A DNA stretch of 64,000 bases, taken from Lotus japonicus (Eukaryota > Streptophyta > Magnoliopsida > Fabales > Fabaceae). The notes beneath the pieces were generated by a model that was not told where the DNA came from, made no database searches, and was given only the letters and a program-made list of their open reading frames with translations. Position numbers and translations under genes: made by a program. Positions 1-10,408 of the stretch are shown one piece after another. Location of the stretch: the NCBI RefSeq assembly GCF_012489685.1, contig NC_080041.1, positions 26,463,780 to 26,527,779 on the forward strand, written 5' to 3'. Each line of letters begins with the position of its first letter. Position 1 is the first letter of the stretch.

Positions 1-1966
1 CAACTTGTCAGCATGGACTTTGTCTTTTCCCGCCTGCGCCACCAGTTTGTCGAAGCGCCTTTCCCAAGCAGCGGCGGCTTCTTGATGCTGAGCGCTCTCA
101 GCCTTCAACCGTTCGGCTTCAACGGCTGTGGAGTTGAATTTGTCAAACGCGTGGGCGAAGATGCACCCAGCGCGTAGAAGACAGGCAAGGGTTTCCTCCT
201 TGGTCTCGTTGATGCCTCGGCTTAACACTTCTTTCTCTATGGCGTCGCGGTTGAGGCCAGTGAGCAAGAACTATGAGGGCTCAATAGCATTGGGTAGCAT
301 GTTGAAGTGGCTAGAAGAACCACCTCTGTTACCAAGAGCTTGCTCAATCTGGGCTGCCTCGGAAGTAGTGGCGGCACCGGGTGAGGGTCTTTCTTCTTGG
401 CGAGGTGGGGGAGACAAGGAACGCTCATCGTTCGTGGGAGGCGGGCTAGGAGGTGTGACTTGGCGCGGGGGAGACTTGGGGTTTTCTTTTTCTGTTTCCC
501 TTTCTTTCTCCCCGGCGGCACCGGAGCCTGTGGTGGCAACTGCGGCGCTTGTGCCAGCAGTTGATGGCTGGTCAGTAGTTGTTGTTGTGGCGCCTATGGT
601 GGAAGACTTGGCGGCGGCACCGGTAGTTGTACCAGTGGCTGTAGAATCGAGGGTCGTGACAATGACAGGCTCAGTGGCCGCGGCGGCGGAAGCTTCGGCG
701 GTAGAGAGTTGGCTCGTCCCGTCAGTTGGAGACTTGGAGCTTGCATTGGCGGCGGCGGCGGCAGCTTTCTTGCCTTTGGGCACGGCGGTGGCGGTGGGCT
801 GAGCGCCGGGGTTGGAAGGGCCAGCCGAGGAACCTTTGACTAGTCTCCTCCTCTTGGGACCCTGAGCGCCTTCAGCTTGATTCTCCGTGCCGCCCCATTT
901 TTTCCCGTCGCCCTCAGTGTTAAACTTTGGGGAAAAACGGGCCATTTTCCTCTCCCGGGCTTTCAAGAGCTCAGCGTTGGTGAAGTTCATGTCTTCTGCA
1001 AACAATAAATAAAAAATTAGTAGCAACATAAGGAGTAAAAAAGAGAATGTCGATGGTAAAAGTAAACTATAGGTGACCTAAGAATTTGGGTGTCCTTGAG
1101 AGGCCAGCGCCCTCAAGGACCGTTGAGCAGTCGAGGACGGGAAGCGGAGCAAGGAGACTCAAAAAAGCTTTGTCGTTGGCGGACAAAGATTCTTCCGGAG
1201 GATCGGTAATCCTGTTGGGTTTTTCCGTCCAGTAAAGGGGGAAAAGGGCAGTCCCGTCCCTAAGGGTGAAGGCCTCTGGGTAGGCGGGGTGGACCGCCAC
1301 GCGGAAGTACTTCCGGGCAAAGGAGGATTTCGCGTTGCTTTTATGGGGATTCAAACACTTGCGGCCGGCCTGGGCCTTTAGGGAGATCCATCCTTTATTT
1401 TTTATGGACTTAGGGTCAGCATCATAGAGGTAGAAGAAGCTGGTGGGAGTTGGGGCGGTGCCAACCGCGGCGCACAAAATTTCAAAGCACCGGATGAAGG
1501 CCCAGGCGTTGGGGTGAAGTTGACAGGGAGCCGCGTTGATGTCGTGGAGGACGGTTTGAACAAAGGGCGAGAAGGGGAGCCTGATTCCAAGTTCGCCAAA
1601 CATATATTCGTACACAAAGAAAAATTGGGATCTCTTTACGTCGCCATTGGCCTTATGAAACCAGGGGCGGTCCCCGGTACTGCAGGGCCAAATCCTGAGT
1701 TTGGCGTTAAACTCGTCGTCGACAGACAGGCCGCCAAGGTTGCTTACGAATTCCACGATAGGATCACTATCCTGGAAAATGGAAGGTTGGTCTATGGCTT
1801 CGTGTGTGGGTGCTTCTTGGACTGGAAGGGGCAGAGTGGCAAAAGTTTTCAGTCGAAAAGAAGGGATCTCCGGGACCTCCAAGCGGAGGCCGCCGATTGC
1901 GGCGGAATCAGGGTCGCTTCCAGAAGAAGAAGAGGGGTGATTAGAGGAGTTAGGGTCTGAGGCCAT
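1..1966 (-). pseudogene. Antisense spliced ORF of a Tat-like retrotransposon (transposase_28-like), with in-frame stop
   Basis: The start is the ATG at 1966. Exon 1 (1966-1078) encodes a Ser-rich N-terminus followed by a globular region with the motif FFYLYDADPKSIKNKGW near residues 178-194. I recognise this from memory as the 'putative gypsy type transposon' (transposase_28) family of plants. A GT donor at 1077-1076 and an AG acceptor at 997-996 (TTTGCAG) give an 82 nt intron; splicing joins FL to EDMNF in frame. Exon 2 runs from 995 through a low-complexity Ala/Thr/Ser/Pro region to a TAG at 271-273. Beyond that stop the same frame stays open to the window edge with a charged, heptad-like (coiled-coil) composition, so the TAG looks like a single point mutation. 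The gene runs opposite to the LTR at 2390-3060, the position expected of an antisense extra ORF just inside a 3' LTR. The function of this family is unknown. The family name is recognition, not a search result. Confidence 0.6.
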
Positions 1967-2038
1967 CTTTTATGATCAAATGATGAAAGGGGAAAAGATG
2001 AGTAGATATATGATGCAGAGATAAGGGAAGGAGGACTC

Positions 2039-2190
2039 ACCGGAGAAGGATGTGTAGAGTGGGTAGCGGAAAGGGTGATAGGCGACGGCACCGGAGCGGA
2101 AGTCGGAGGAAGGAGCTTGGTAAGCGATAAGGGAAGTAAAAAGGGGTCTCGGAAAAGGATGATTGTAGGGAAGAAGGGTTTTTATAGGCA
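2039..2190 (-). promoter_or_regulatory. Candidate promoter and 5' UTR intron donor of the antisense ORF
   Basis: On the minus strand a TATAAAAA box lies at 2186-2179, about 215 nt before the ATG at 1966. A strong splice donor (CCG|GTGAGT) at 2040-2039 and an AG directly before the ATG (1968-1967), preceded by a pyrimidine-rich stretch, would make a 5' UTR intron of about 74 nt. This would give the antisense ORF its own promoter, independent of the retrotransposon LTR. It is a sequence reading only. Confidence 0.4.
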
Positions 2191-2389
2191 AAGGGGGGAA
2201 GTTGGAGGAGTGACGCGTGTTGGACGCGTGTGGAAGATTGAAAGTCATGATGATTTCTGGGGAAGTGGAGCGCGTGTGATGGGAGTTACTGCGCATGATG
2301 GGACAGTTATGAAAAGTGAAACGACGGTTCCGGATAAAGAGGGAAATTGATGTAGCTGACGCATCACGTGGGGCAGTTAGGGATTTGAA

Positions 2390-3060
2390 AGGTTTTTGAA
2401 ATAAGAGAAAGCGCGAAAGGCCTCGCCACCATAAAAACCAAGCGCCATCGCCTGACAATTGCCAGTCAACACTTAGGTGATCAGTACATGACCAATGCCT
2501 GCCACCTTTCTCGCTGGCGAGTGATCGCTCACCTACTCCAACTGTGGACTTGTGGACTCGCCAAGTTTGGGTTGCTCGATCTCGCCGCATGTGGACTTGT
2601 GGACTCGCCAAGTTTGGGTTGCTCGCCGAGACCAGTGGACTGAGATTGAAAATGCTTTTCCTTTTGCTTAAGCCATGTTGGCGACGTAGTTTTCTTCTTT
2701 TCTCTTAAGCCATGTTGGCAGCTTAAATTCCAGCGTACTATAGGATGCTTTTTAAAGACATTTGAAAGACACACTTAGCTCTCATACTTCAAGCTCGGTG
2801 TCTTGTGGACTAGTGGACTGGGCGAGCCCCTAGAGGGGCAACGCCCAGTGTGTAGCCCGCCAGGGGCGAAGGTTTGGCCTTAAGTTGGGCCTTAGCTTCA
2901 GAGGCCCAATTGGCCCAATAGGTAGTGCCCAAGCTCTATAAATAGGAGGTGGTTACTAGTTGTAAAGGACTTTTGGTTCATTTGATGAAATAACACATGA
3001 AATTCAGCATTCTCTCTCTCGTTCTCATTCTCTCTTAGCGCATTCTTCCACTCCCTAGGT
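2390..3060 (+). mobile_element. LTR fragment, Tat-like gypsy family
   Basis: No coding potential. It has a plus-strand TATA box (TATAAATA, 2937-2944) followed by a CT-rich leader, as in an LTR. The stretch around 2755-2820 (GAAAGACACACTTA, then repeated GTGGACT words) is clearly related to 26749-26815 in a second LTR of this window. That second LTR is followed by a gypsy-type primer-binding site. Exact LTR ends were not found. Confidence 0.5.
2543..2636. repeat. Tandem duplication, 47 bp unit
   Basis: Two adjacent copies of a unit beginning TGTGGACTTGTGGACTCGCC, at 2543 and 2590. It lies inside the LTR fragment and repeats the GTGGACT word found again near 2800-2820. Confidence 0.75.
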
Positions 3061-3674
3061 ACTACCCCTATCTTCAATGTTCATTCCCAGAACAAAGTTG
3101 AAATTATTATTCCTGGAAATCTTCAAAATTGTGTTTGGTAACAACTTCTCCTAGGAATCTTTATTTATATTTCAAGAAATAATAAAAATTGCAAACCCAT
3201 GACCTCAACTTCCTTGGGAATCTTCTATACCCACCCTCAAGATTGGGAATAGAGCACTATGGTAACATGTACAAATAACTTACCCGGAAATATTTCATAT
3301 CTGGGTCTATATTTTTGTAACCTCGTACTAAACGTGGGTATCTACTTTCCAACTTTTTAAATTTTTCAGCAATGAATCAACTAATCTCAACTCTTCCTTT
3401 GCCCTGTGGGTCTCAAATTCAAAAGAAACATCTATGAGATCTAGAGATTGGTTTGTGATATGATGTTAGATGATTTATGATATAATATTAAATGGCCGAA
3501 GATATTTGATGATGTTGGCTTATATGAGGGTGTCTATACTGAATAAATATAGATATGAATGATTTTGGCTTGGCATCACATCTTTTATTACGTTCTATAA
3601 AATCAATTCAAGATAATTATTTTAGTACGAGAGTCAAAGCACACTTCATATCCCTTCTCTTAATCTTTTGAGGG
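3061..3674. other. AT-rich spacer, no gene seen
   Basis: No open frame of note, RNA gene or clear repeat boundary. It probably includes the distal part of the preceding LTR fragment. Confidence 0.5.
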
Positions 3675-5335
3675 TGATAAGTGTCAATTTTACGTGTTTT
3701 TAAATATCATTTTAAGCACTTATTTAACATGTATGCTTGCATTGTTGATTATTTTATCCCCATAAGTAGTTAATTTAGTAAATACTTAATTTTAGTATAG
3801 AAATAGAGTAAATATTATATTTTCACATTTAATCTTTTGTTTTCAATGATAGGTGAAAATCTATGAAGATTCGTGCCACAAGATGTCAAAAGGCCAAGAA
3901 ATGAAGAATCTCGCTTAAGCCAAATGTTACTCGCTTAAGCGAAATTATATGGTAAAGCGTATCAGTTCTGGAACACAATCTCACTTAAGCCAAATTCTTT
4001 CCCGCTTAAGCGAAGCTTTTAGCGGCATAGAAGAAAAGTGAACCCTCGCTTAAGCGAGACTTATGCGAATCTCGCTTCAGCTTTAAGGAAAGACTCTCGC
4101 TTAAGCAAATCTGGAGCTCGCTTAAGCAAGCCAAACCGCCTTGGACCCTTATAAAATGCCAGAACACGATTTTTTTCGGGATCTCTTCCATTCTTCACCA
4201 TTTTTCCTCCCTAAAATATTCAGAGGAGGCTGGGCTTCATGGAGGAAGGGTCCCTAGGCTAGGAATTGATGGAGTGGAGCCTTGGAGCATGGTGACAATC
4301 TCTTGGAGGCTATGGAAAGCTTGAGAAAGTTTCCATCCGAGGATTCGTCGCCGTTCTTCGGGTTTCATCTCTTCCTTTTTCTTATCTCTTGTATATGTTC
4401 TTTTCTAGATTTGTATCTAGAATGTATTAGCTTAGTTCTTTGATTGTTGTAAACTCATTTATTGATGTAAATGGAAATCTTTCATGTATGGTGTTTCTCT
4501 TTGTACTTCATGTTTCTAACCAATCAATTGATAATCAAAAGACTTCACTAATTTATAAATGGATCGAGAGGTTTATATGAGTTGGTGTATGCTTAGATCA
4601 ATGAAAGTAGAACGCCTATGTCTTAGGTCACGCTGTGTGTTAAAGTTTTGCTTTCTGCACTTCAAGTATCAATGATTTATGTTAGATTTCTATGGACTAG
4701 CATGAAATCGAGAGATAATTGCGGGTTCGGTTCAAGAGATAAACCACTCAATGAGCTATTTGTCTTAAGGTGAAAATATCTTGGGTATGAACTATAGTGG
4801 ATTTCCATGTGACAAGTGAGGTTTTGAGTTCTAACAGGAGTTTCCGGAGTGACAACGAAGATTCGCAAGCCTAGGGTACCTTGTCTTATGATGAATTGGT
4901 CTTTGGGAATGTCTTTGAGAGAGAATTTGAGCTTTAGAATTCTTTTTGGGTTTTCTAGATGGTAAGGGATTACGTTTAGGAATTCCAACTGATAGATTTA
5001 CCTAGGCTAGGGATAGTTAGGTGGATAGTTCTCGGCATCGTAAATGGAGTGAACCATTACAAAAGTGTTTGAGTTGAAAGCAATTAGAGGACTAGGTGAA
5101 TGCATTCTAAATATGTTTTCTTCTTCGTTTCGTCTATAAACATTCTTTTACCGCTTTCCTCATATTGAAAATCACAAAAACAAATTCTTCAAATATTTCT
5201 TTATCCGCTTAGATAAATATTTAACTAGTGGAACTAATGTTCACACAATCCCTGAGGACGATAAACTCATATCTGCTTTACTACGATTGAATCATAAGGG
5301 TTTGGTTCCAAAGCAGTACAAACAATGAGGGAAAA
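3675..5335 (+). mobile_element. Probable solo LTR of a gypsy-type element
   Basis: The start TGATAAGTGTCAATTTTACG and the closing stretch with CCCTGAGGACGATA near 5252 followed by a TTACTACGA word resemble the two ends of large legume gypsy LTRs as I remember them. No coding frame exists between them; the 61 and 103 codon frames here are chance. No internal region or second copy is seen in the window, so a solo LTR is the simplest reading. The ends are approximate and a target-site duplication was not established. Confidence 0.4.
3912..4127. repeat. Cluster of CGCTTAAGC palindromic motifs
   Basis: CGCTTAAGC occurs exactly at 3912, 3932, 4003, 4047, 4098 and 4119, with a one-base variant (CACTTAAGC) at 3982. 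At 4046 it is extended to an almost complete palindrome TCGCTTAAGCGA. Spacing is irregular (20 to 71 bp), so this is not a simple tandem array. It sits inside the probable solo LTR and could be a protein-binding cluster or a folded RNA region. Confidence 0.8.
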
Positions 5336-5730
5336 ACATTTATAAGAGGGTAAATTTAACTACTTGGTGTTCATGCTTTAAGTACTTTATTTGGTCGTAA
5401 TACATATGTAAATGAGTTGTACGAATAAAAAAAATTCATCTGTTATAAAAAAAACATATAAATCTGGAATTTTATAATTAGCTAATGAAGGAAATGTGGT
5501 ATGATACCTGTTTTACAAAATGTAATTGTAATATTTTAGATTTAAATAAAATATTTGTATTTTTAAGGCTAAAATTTGTAAATGCCAAGGTAAAAACATT
5601 ACTTGACTATATTATATTAGTTTATTAAATTTAGAAAACGGTATTGAAATAGAACCTATCATTTTTGCAATTGTTATTGAAAATTGAAAATATGATATTT
5701 AATAAATAAATACTTGATATATTATATGTC

Positions 5731-5754
5731 ATCAATCTATCTATCTATCTATCT

Positions 5755-5787
<33 letters not shown>

Positions 5788-5800
5788 TTATCTATCTGTA
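5731..5800. repeat. CTAT tetranucleotide microsatellite
   Basis: About 15 imperfect CTAT units immediately upstream of a Helitron 5' end at 5803. A shorter run of the same motif is at 7445-7460, at another Helitron 5' end. Confidence 0.9.
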
Positions 5801-5803
5801 AAT

Positions 5804-7444
5804 CTATATAAAGGGAGAGTTTGTGAAACCTTGGGGGCAAACCTGTCATTAAACAATTAATTCCAAAAACTATGAAGCTTGACCATGGATATTTTAGTAA
5901 AAATGTATTTTATTTCACTTAGATTGAATCTTAGCCTTCCGTTTCATTGCAATCTCATTGCCTTTTTGCATTCCCAAATGCATTCACTAAACTTAATTGT
6001 AAAAATCAATGCATTCATTCATATGGGGTCCTAAAAACCTTTCAAGAAACCTTCAATATTCTTCAGTTTTTGTAAACCTTCCATCTTCTTCAAAGCTTAA
6101 ACTACAAGTATAAATACCCCTTTGCTCCATAGTTTTTTTTTGCCATTTTTCTTACCTTTATCTTTGCTTTTTATATGGTTTATAGTAGATTCGGTCATAG
6201 GCACTTCATGCTTGATCAAACTCCCAAATGGTGAATGATTTTTCACTATATCTTTTGCCTTTTCCTTCTATTATATTATTTCTTTGTCTTTTGCCAATTT
6301 TTTAAAAAGTGAGTGTGTCTATCAACGTTTGAGCTTCTAATTTATAATATTATAATTTGGTTTTTGTTGATTTCAGGTTCAAACTGTGCCAGTGGAGAAG
6401 AGGATAAATTAGATTGTTATGAGGAAACAAGTAAAGTAAGACACATGTGTAAGGAAATTATGATTTGAAAGTTATCTAATAAATTTGTATTTCTTTCCTT
6501 TAACTTTCATGCTTGAGTTTAAAAATTGTTATTTTATTGGGTGAAGACTCAACTTGCATCATTTTTTGACGTGGCTTTGAAACACAATAATAAAAATTTG
6601 TGTTTGGAATTTGGTTCAAAAAATCAAGATGAAGGAACTCTTGCTTCCATAGTTGAACAACTTGGAAGATAAACTGAATTGCCTAGGAAAATGCACGCTA
6701 TGAAGGTAGTTGCTGCAACAGTTACGATACAATTGCTGAGGATGACCAAGCTTCCAATTCATGATTATTATCTTTACATGATGTGGTATCTATTCCTTCA
6801 CTCTTCTTATACTTTTTTTATCCTTAAAAAATTCATATCATTTTCTCTCATCCATATATTGTTCTAATATGGGCAAGAATTTGAGTTAAGTATTTCAAGT
6901 GATTTGTTCTATTGGTAGCGAAAAAGAATGATAGATATCCAACTACAAAAAGACACATACATCTTTAGAAGTGTGGTCTAAAGAAGAATGAAATAGACGA
7001 AGGTTGAAGACCCCAACATTGTTCATCAAGGTTTTGTAAGTTCGTGGAAGAAGATTGAAAACTCTGGTGGCTCATTAAGTCTCTATAGTGCAAGGCTTGT
7101 TATGAAAATCATAAGAGTATGGCAGACAATGAAACAAAGTTGGAGGGGTAGTGATGCAGAGAAATGTTAAAACAACAAGTGCATCAATTTGAATTACTCC
7201 AAACAAATATTAAATCTAGAAATTTTACTTAAATTTGATAGAAGAATATTCAAGTTCATTGGTATATTGTTTCTTTTTATTTATATTATTAGGAATTATA
7301 ATAGTAAAAGTTGTACATATTAATATGTATTTATTAACATAATAGAAATTTAACACTAAAATTGAAACACAATGGGTTGAAGAATATAATAGAGAAGTTG
7401 ATTGAAACTAATGCGTTATCCATGTCCTTAAGTAATGAAGCATA
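5804..7444 (+). other. Left arm of the outer Helitron, no intact gene
   Basis: It holds a possible TATA box (TATAAATACCCC) near 6111, a T-rich stretch and scattered splice-like sites, but no open frame beyond about 60 codons. It could include a captured gene fragment that I cannot identify. Confidence 0.4.
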
Positions 7445-8559
7445 TCTATCTATCTATCTATATATATACTAGTATTTTTTACCCGTGCGATGCACGGGGG
7501 ATATCCACTTTTGTATCTTTATGACTTTTTTTAAAGATATTTTACGGATTATTAGAACAATTTTTTTTTTTTAGATATAACGAACCAAAATTTGTAAGTT
7601 TTTTTTTATTTTGTACATCGGAAAGAAGTTTTTTTATTGAATGTTTGTTTTGGTTTTTTGAGTTACTATTCTTTTATCTTATTTATCCTCGTCTTGTGAC
7701 CCGTGCGTTGCACTGGGTATTTGTTTTTATTGGAAAATTTTTACTGTTAGTAATGTAAGTAATTAGTTATTTCACCAGGGTTTGAATTTGATCCCTCACC
7801 CTTTATTCTCCACAACTCTTATGTCTTCTAACTCGTTACTTGACCTAACCCTCGAGAACATTCTTTTTTCTTTTAAGCGTTAAATTTTTCATAGTCAATG
7901 TTTTTTTTACGTTTAGTAAAAGAAAGTTTTTGAACCAAACCCGAGTCGAGTGCTCGATCCTTAGGAGCCGCACTCATGGAGAGGCCTTTAACTTTCACCA
8001 CATCCAAGTTGAAATTGCGAGCGCAATTTAATACACCAAAAATAAAATTTTATAAATTTAATGAAAGAAATTAATTTTAGATATAACAAAATATAAATTT
8101 AGAAGTTTTATTTTGGGATTAATTTATCATGTCTCGCTGCCATCACGAACACAATTGCCTTTAATTTGTCGTCGCCATCAGTGAAGGACGCGCCAGTGAT
8201 TGTGGCATTTGTGGTGGCAGCAGTGAGGCTTGAGTGTTAGCAGTGATTGTGGCAACGACAAACACGACGACAGTGAAAATGAAAACAAAAAGTCAAAAAT
8301 ACATGTTTGCTAAATTTTGAAAATGAAATCTGAAAATGTTTTCACAAACCATGGTTTCATTAAAATGTTTTCCAACGTTTTTCCTCAAATTTAATTGGGA
8401 TTATATAATAGAAAGCAATATGAAATATATTAATTCGAATACAATTAAAATGACCAATTTCTATTAATTTTATCCCTTAATTGATATTTTTATTACTAAA
8501 CAGTTAAAAAAACTAAGCGTAGGTGAAAATGTTTTTTTGAAATAAATAGGTTTTGTCCA

Positions 8560-9790
8560 AAAATAAATAAATAGGTGAAAAGGTTAGTAGAAAGTTTATT
8601 GTTACATTCATATCAAATTTAATGTAATCTTTAAAATATATCAATGTAAGAATCCTAAACTTTAATTGCTTAAGATTAATATTAATATTAATTTACATAT
8701 TTTGTTAATCCAAAATAATTTGGCATGTCCTATAGAATTCCATAACTGATACCAAGTTTTTTAAGATTCATATTAATTACTACACTATATAAATCAAAAA
8801 TAAATTGTCATGTCCTATGGAATTCCTTAAATAATTTTTTTATTTGGTTTCTTACTAATATTAAATAAAAAATCATAATAAATTTAGTTGTAGGTCAAAG
8901 GATTAGCAGAAAGTTTATTTTTGCATTATATCCAATGTAATTCACTAACTGATATTAACCTCATTATTTGGTGAAGGTGTAAGGGTTAGTCCTCACTAAC
9001 AAAATTTGGTGAAGGTGAAAGGGTTAGTCAAATATTTATTTTGGCATTCATATCAAATTAACGTTAAACATCTACCTTTAATTTTTAACTATTATTATTA
9101 ATATTAATTAAAATATTATATAAATAAAAAATAATTTAGCATGTTCTATGGAGTTCTTTTTTTTTTGAAAAATCAAGAGAAATATTATAAATATAGAAAA
9201 TGCGTTGGGAACAAACCTCCCAAGTAGTTGAACCATGTTCTATGGAGTTATATCAGTAATATTAACTTTTTTATTTAGTGCGTAATTAATATTAACTAAA
9301 CAATAAATAAAAAATTGCAAGTGAAAGGGTTGTGAATTGATGACGATTAATATCAATATAAATATTAATTAATATATTATATAAATAGAAATTATTTTAT
9401 CACGTTCAATGAATTTATTTCTTGGAAATTCACTTTTTAAGATTATTAATTAATATAACTGTAAAAGATTACAATACCTTTTGGAATACCATAACTGACA
9501 TTAACCTTTTATTTTGGCGATTAATTTTTACATTCTTTAATAATATACTAATCAATATATTATAGAAATATAAACTAATTGATCATGTCTTATGGAATTT
9601 CATAACTGATATTTCGAAAATGAAAGACTAATAGTTGTAAGGGGAAGGTTTAGTGAATTTTTTTGTTAGCATTGATATGACATCTAATGTTAAAACCCTT
9701 TAGTTTCTAATTTTAATATTAATTTTAACTAATATATTGAATAAATATTAAATGATTAATCATGTCAACTTAAATTTAATGTTAATTAAA
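8560..9790. repeat. Degenerate interspersed repeat block
   Basis: Two short phrases recur in alternation: one like AAAGGGTTAGT followed by a T-rich stretch and GCATTCATATCAAAT (near 8578, 8895, 9017, 9637), and one like CATGTCCTATGGAATTCCATAACTGATATTAA (near 8724, 8810, 9139, 9232, 9583). Copies are diverged and spacing varies, so this looks like an old satellite-like expansion inside the Helitron. Confidence 0.55.
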
Positions 9791-9859
9791 TCCTTAACCT
9801 TCGATGGTTAAATATTATTAATAAATTTAATAATATAGTATGTATAAAAAATTATAATA

Positions 9860-9984
9860 TGCCCGAATATATCTCAAGTAGTAAGAGTTATGGTACATGT
9901 GGGTTGGGTGAGGGAGATTCAGTGATCAATTCCTGGAATGTGAAATTTATCTTTATTTATCTTTCCGATGTAAAAAAAAAAAAA
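9860..9984 (+). mobile_element. tRNA-derived SINE (SINE-like), with poly(A)
   Basis: It has an A-box-like sequence TATCTCAAGTAGTAAGAG at about 9869-9886, a decayed B-box-like GTGATCAATTCC at about 9922, and ends in 13 A residues (9972-9984). Overall length is about 125 bp, fitting a plant tRNA-derived SINE rather than a tRNA gene. Confidence 0.5.
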
Positions 9985-10029
9985 TCCTATGGAATTATGA
10001 AACTGGTGTTAACTTTTTTATTTAATCTG

Positions 10030-10161
10030 TAACTAATATTAACTAAACACTAACGTATATGAGGGTACTTTAAAAAATAAACGTATATGAGAATGTAACT
10101 AATATTAACTAAACACTAACGTATATGAGGATACTTTAAAAAATAAATGTATATGAGAATG
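10030..10161. repeat. Tandem duplication, 66 bp unit
   Basis: Two adjacent near-identical copies begin TAACTAATATTAACTAAACAC at 10030 and 10096, differing at a few bases. Confidence 0.8.
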
Positions 10162-10297
10162 AATGTATCTGTGTGATATATTACAACATATAGTAATTTA
10201 TAAATTAGTAATATGATAAATTACATATTAATTATTTCAAAATATACTTTTTTTAAAGTGAATATATATATTATTTCTTATTCAAATTCTAATAAGT

Positions 10298-10408
10298 TTG
10301 TCCCGAAGGATGACTCAAGTGGTAAGATGGGTATGGAAAGGAAAAATCTAGAGATCAATTTCTGGATGGTATAATTTATTATTCCAATGCACCAAAATAA
10401 AAAAAATT
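10298..10408 (+). mobile_element. SINE-like insertion
   Basis: The A-box-like ATGACTCAAGTGGTAAGA at 10310-10327 is followed about 25 bp later by GAGATCAATTTCTGG, parallel to the element at 9860. It ends in an A-rich run near 10396-10407. It appears to belong to the same family. Confidence 0.45.

Noticed and set aside
128..802. Plus-strand frame of 224 codons
   Set aside because: It lies antisense to the Ala/Thr/Pro-rich low-complexity part of the spliced minus-strand gene. GC-rich third positions create it and its translation has no domain character.
1514..1960. Plus-strand frame of 148 codons
   Set aside because: It is the shadow of exon 1 of the minus-strand transposase_28-like gene, which has the coherent protein.
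5731..5800. CRISPR-like array
   Set aside because: It is a simple CTAT microsatellite in plant DNA; there are no spacers.
9869..9935. A tRNA gene
   Set aside because: The B-box is decayed and a poly(A) follows, so it fits a SINE.
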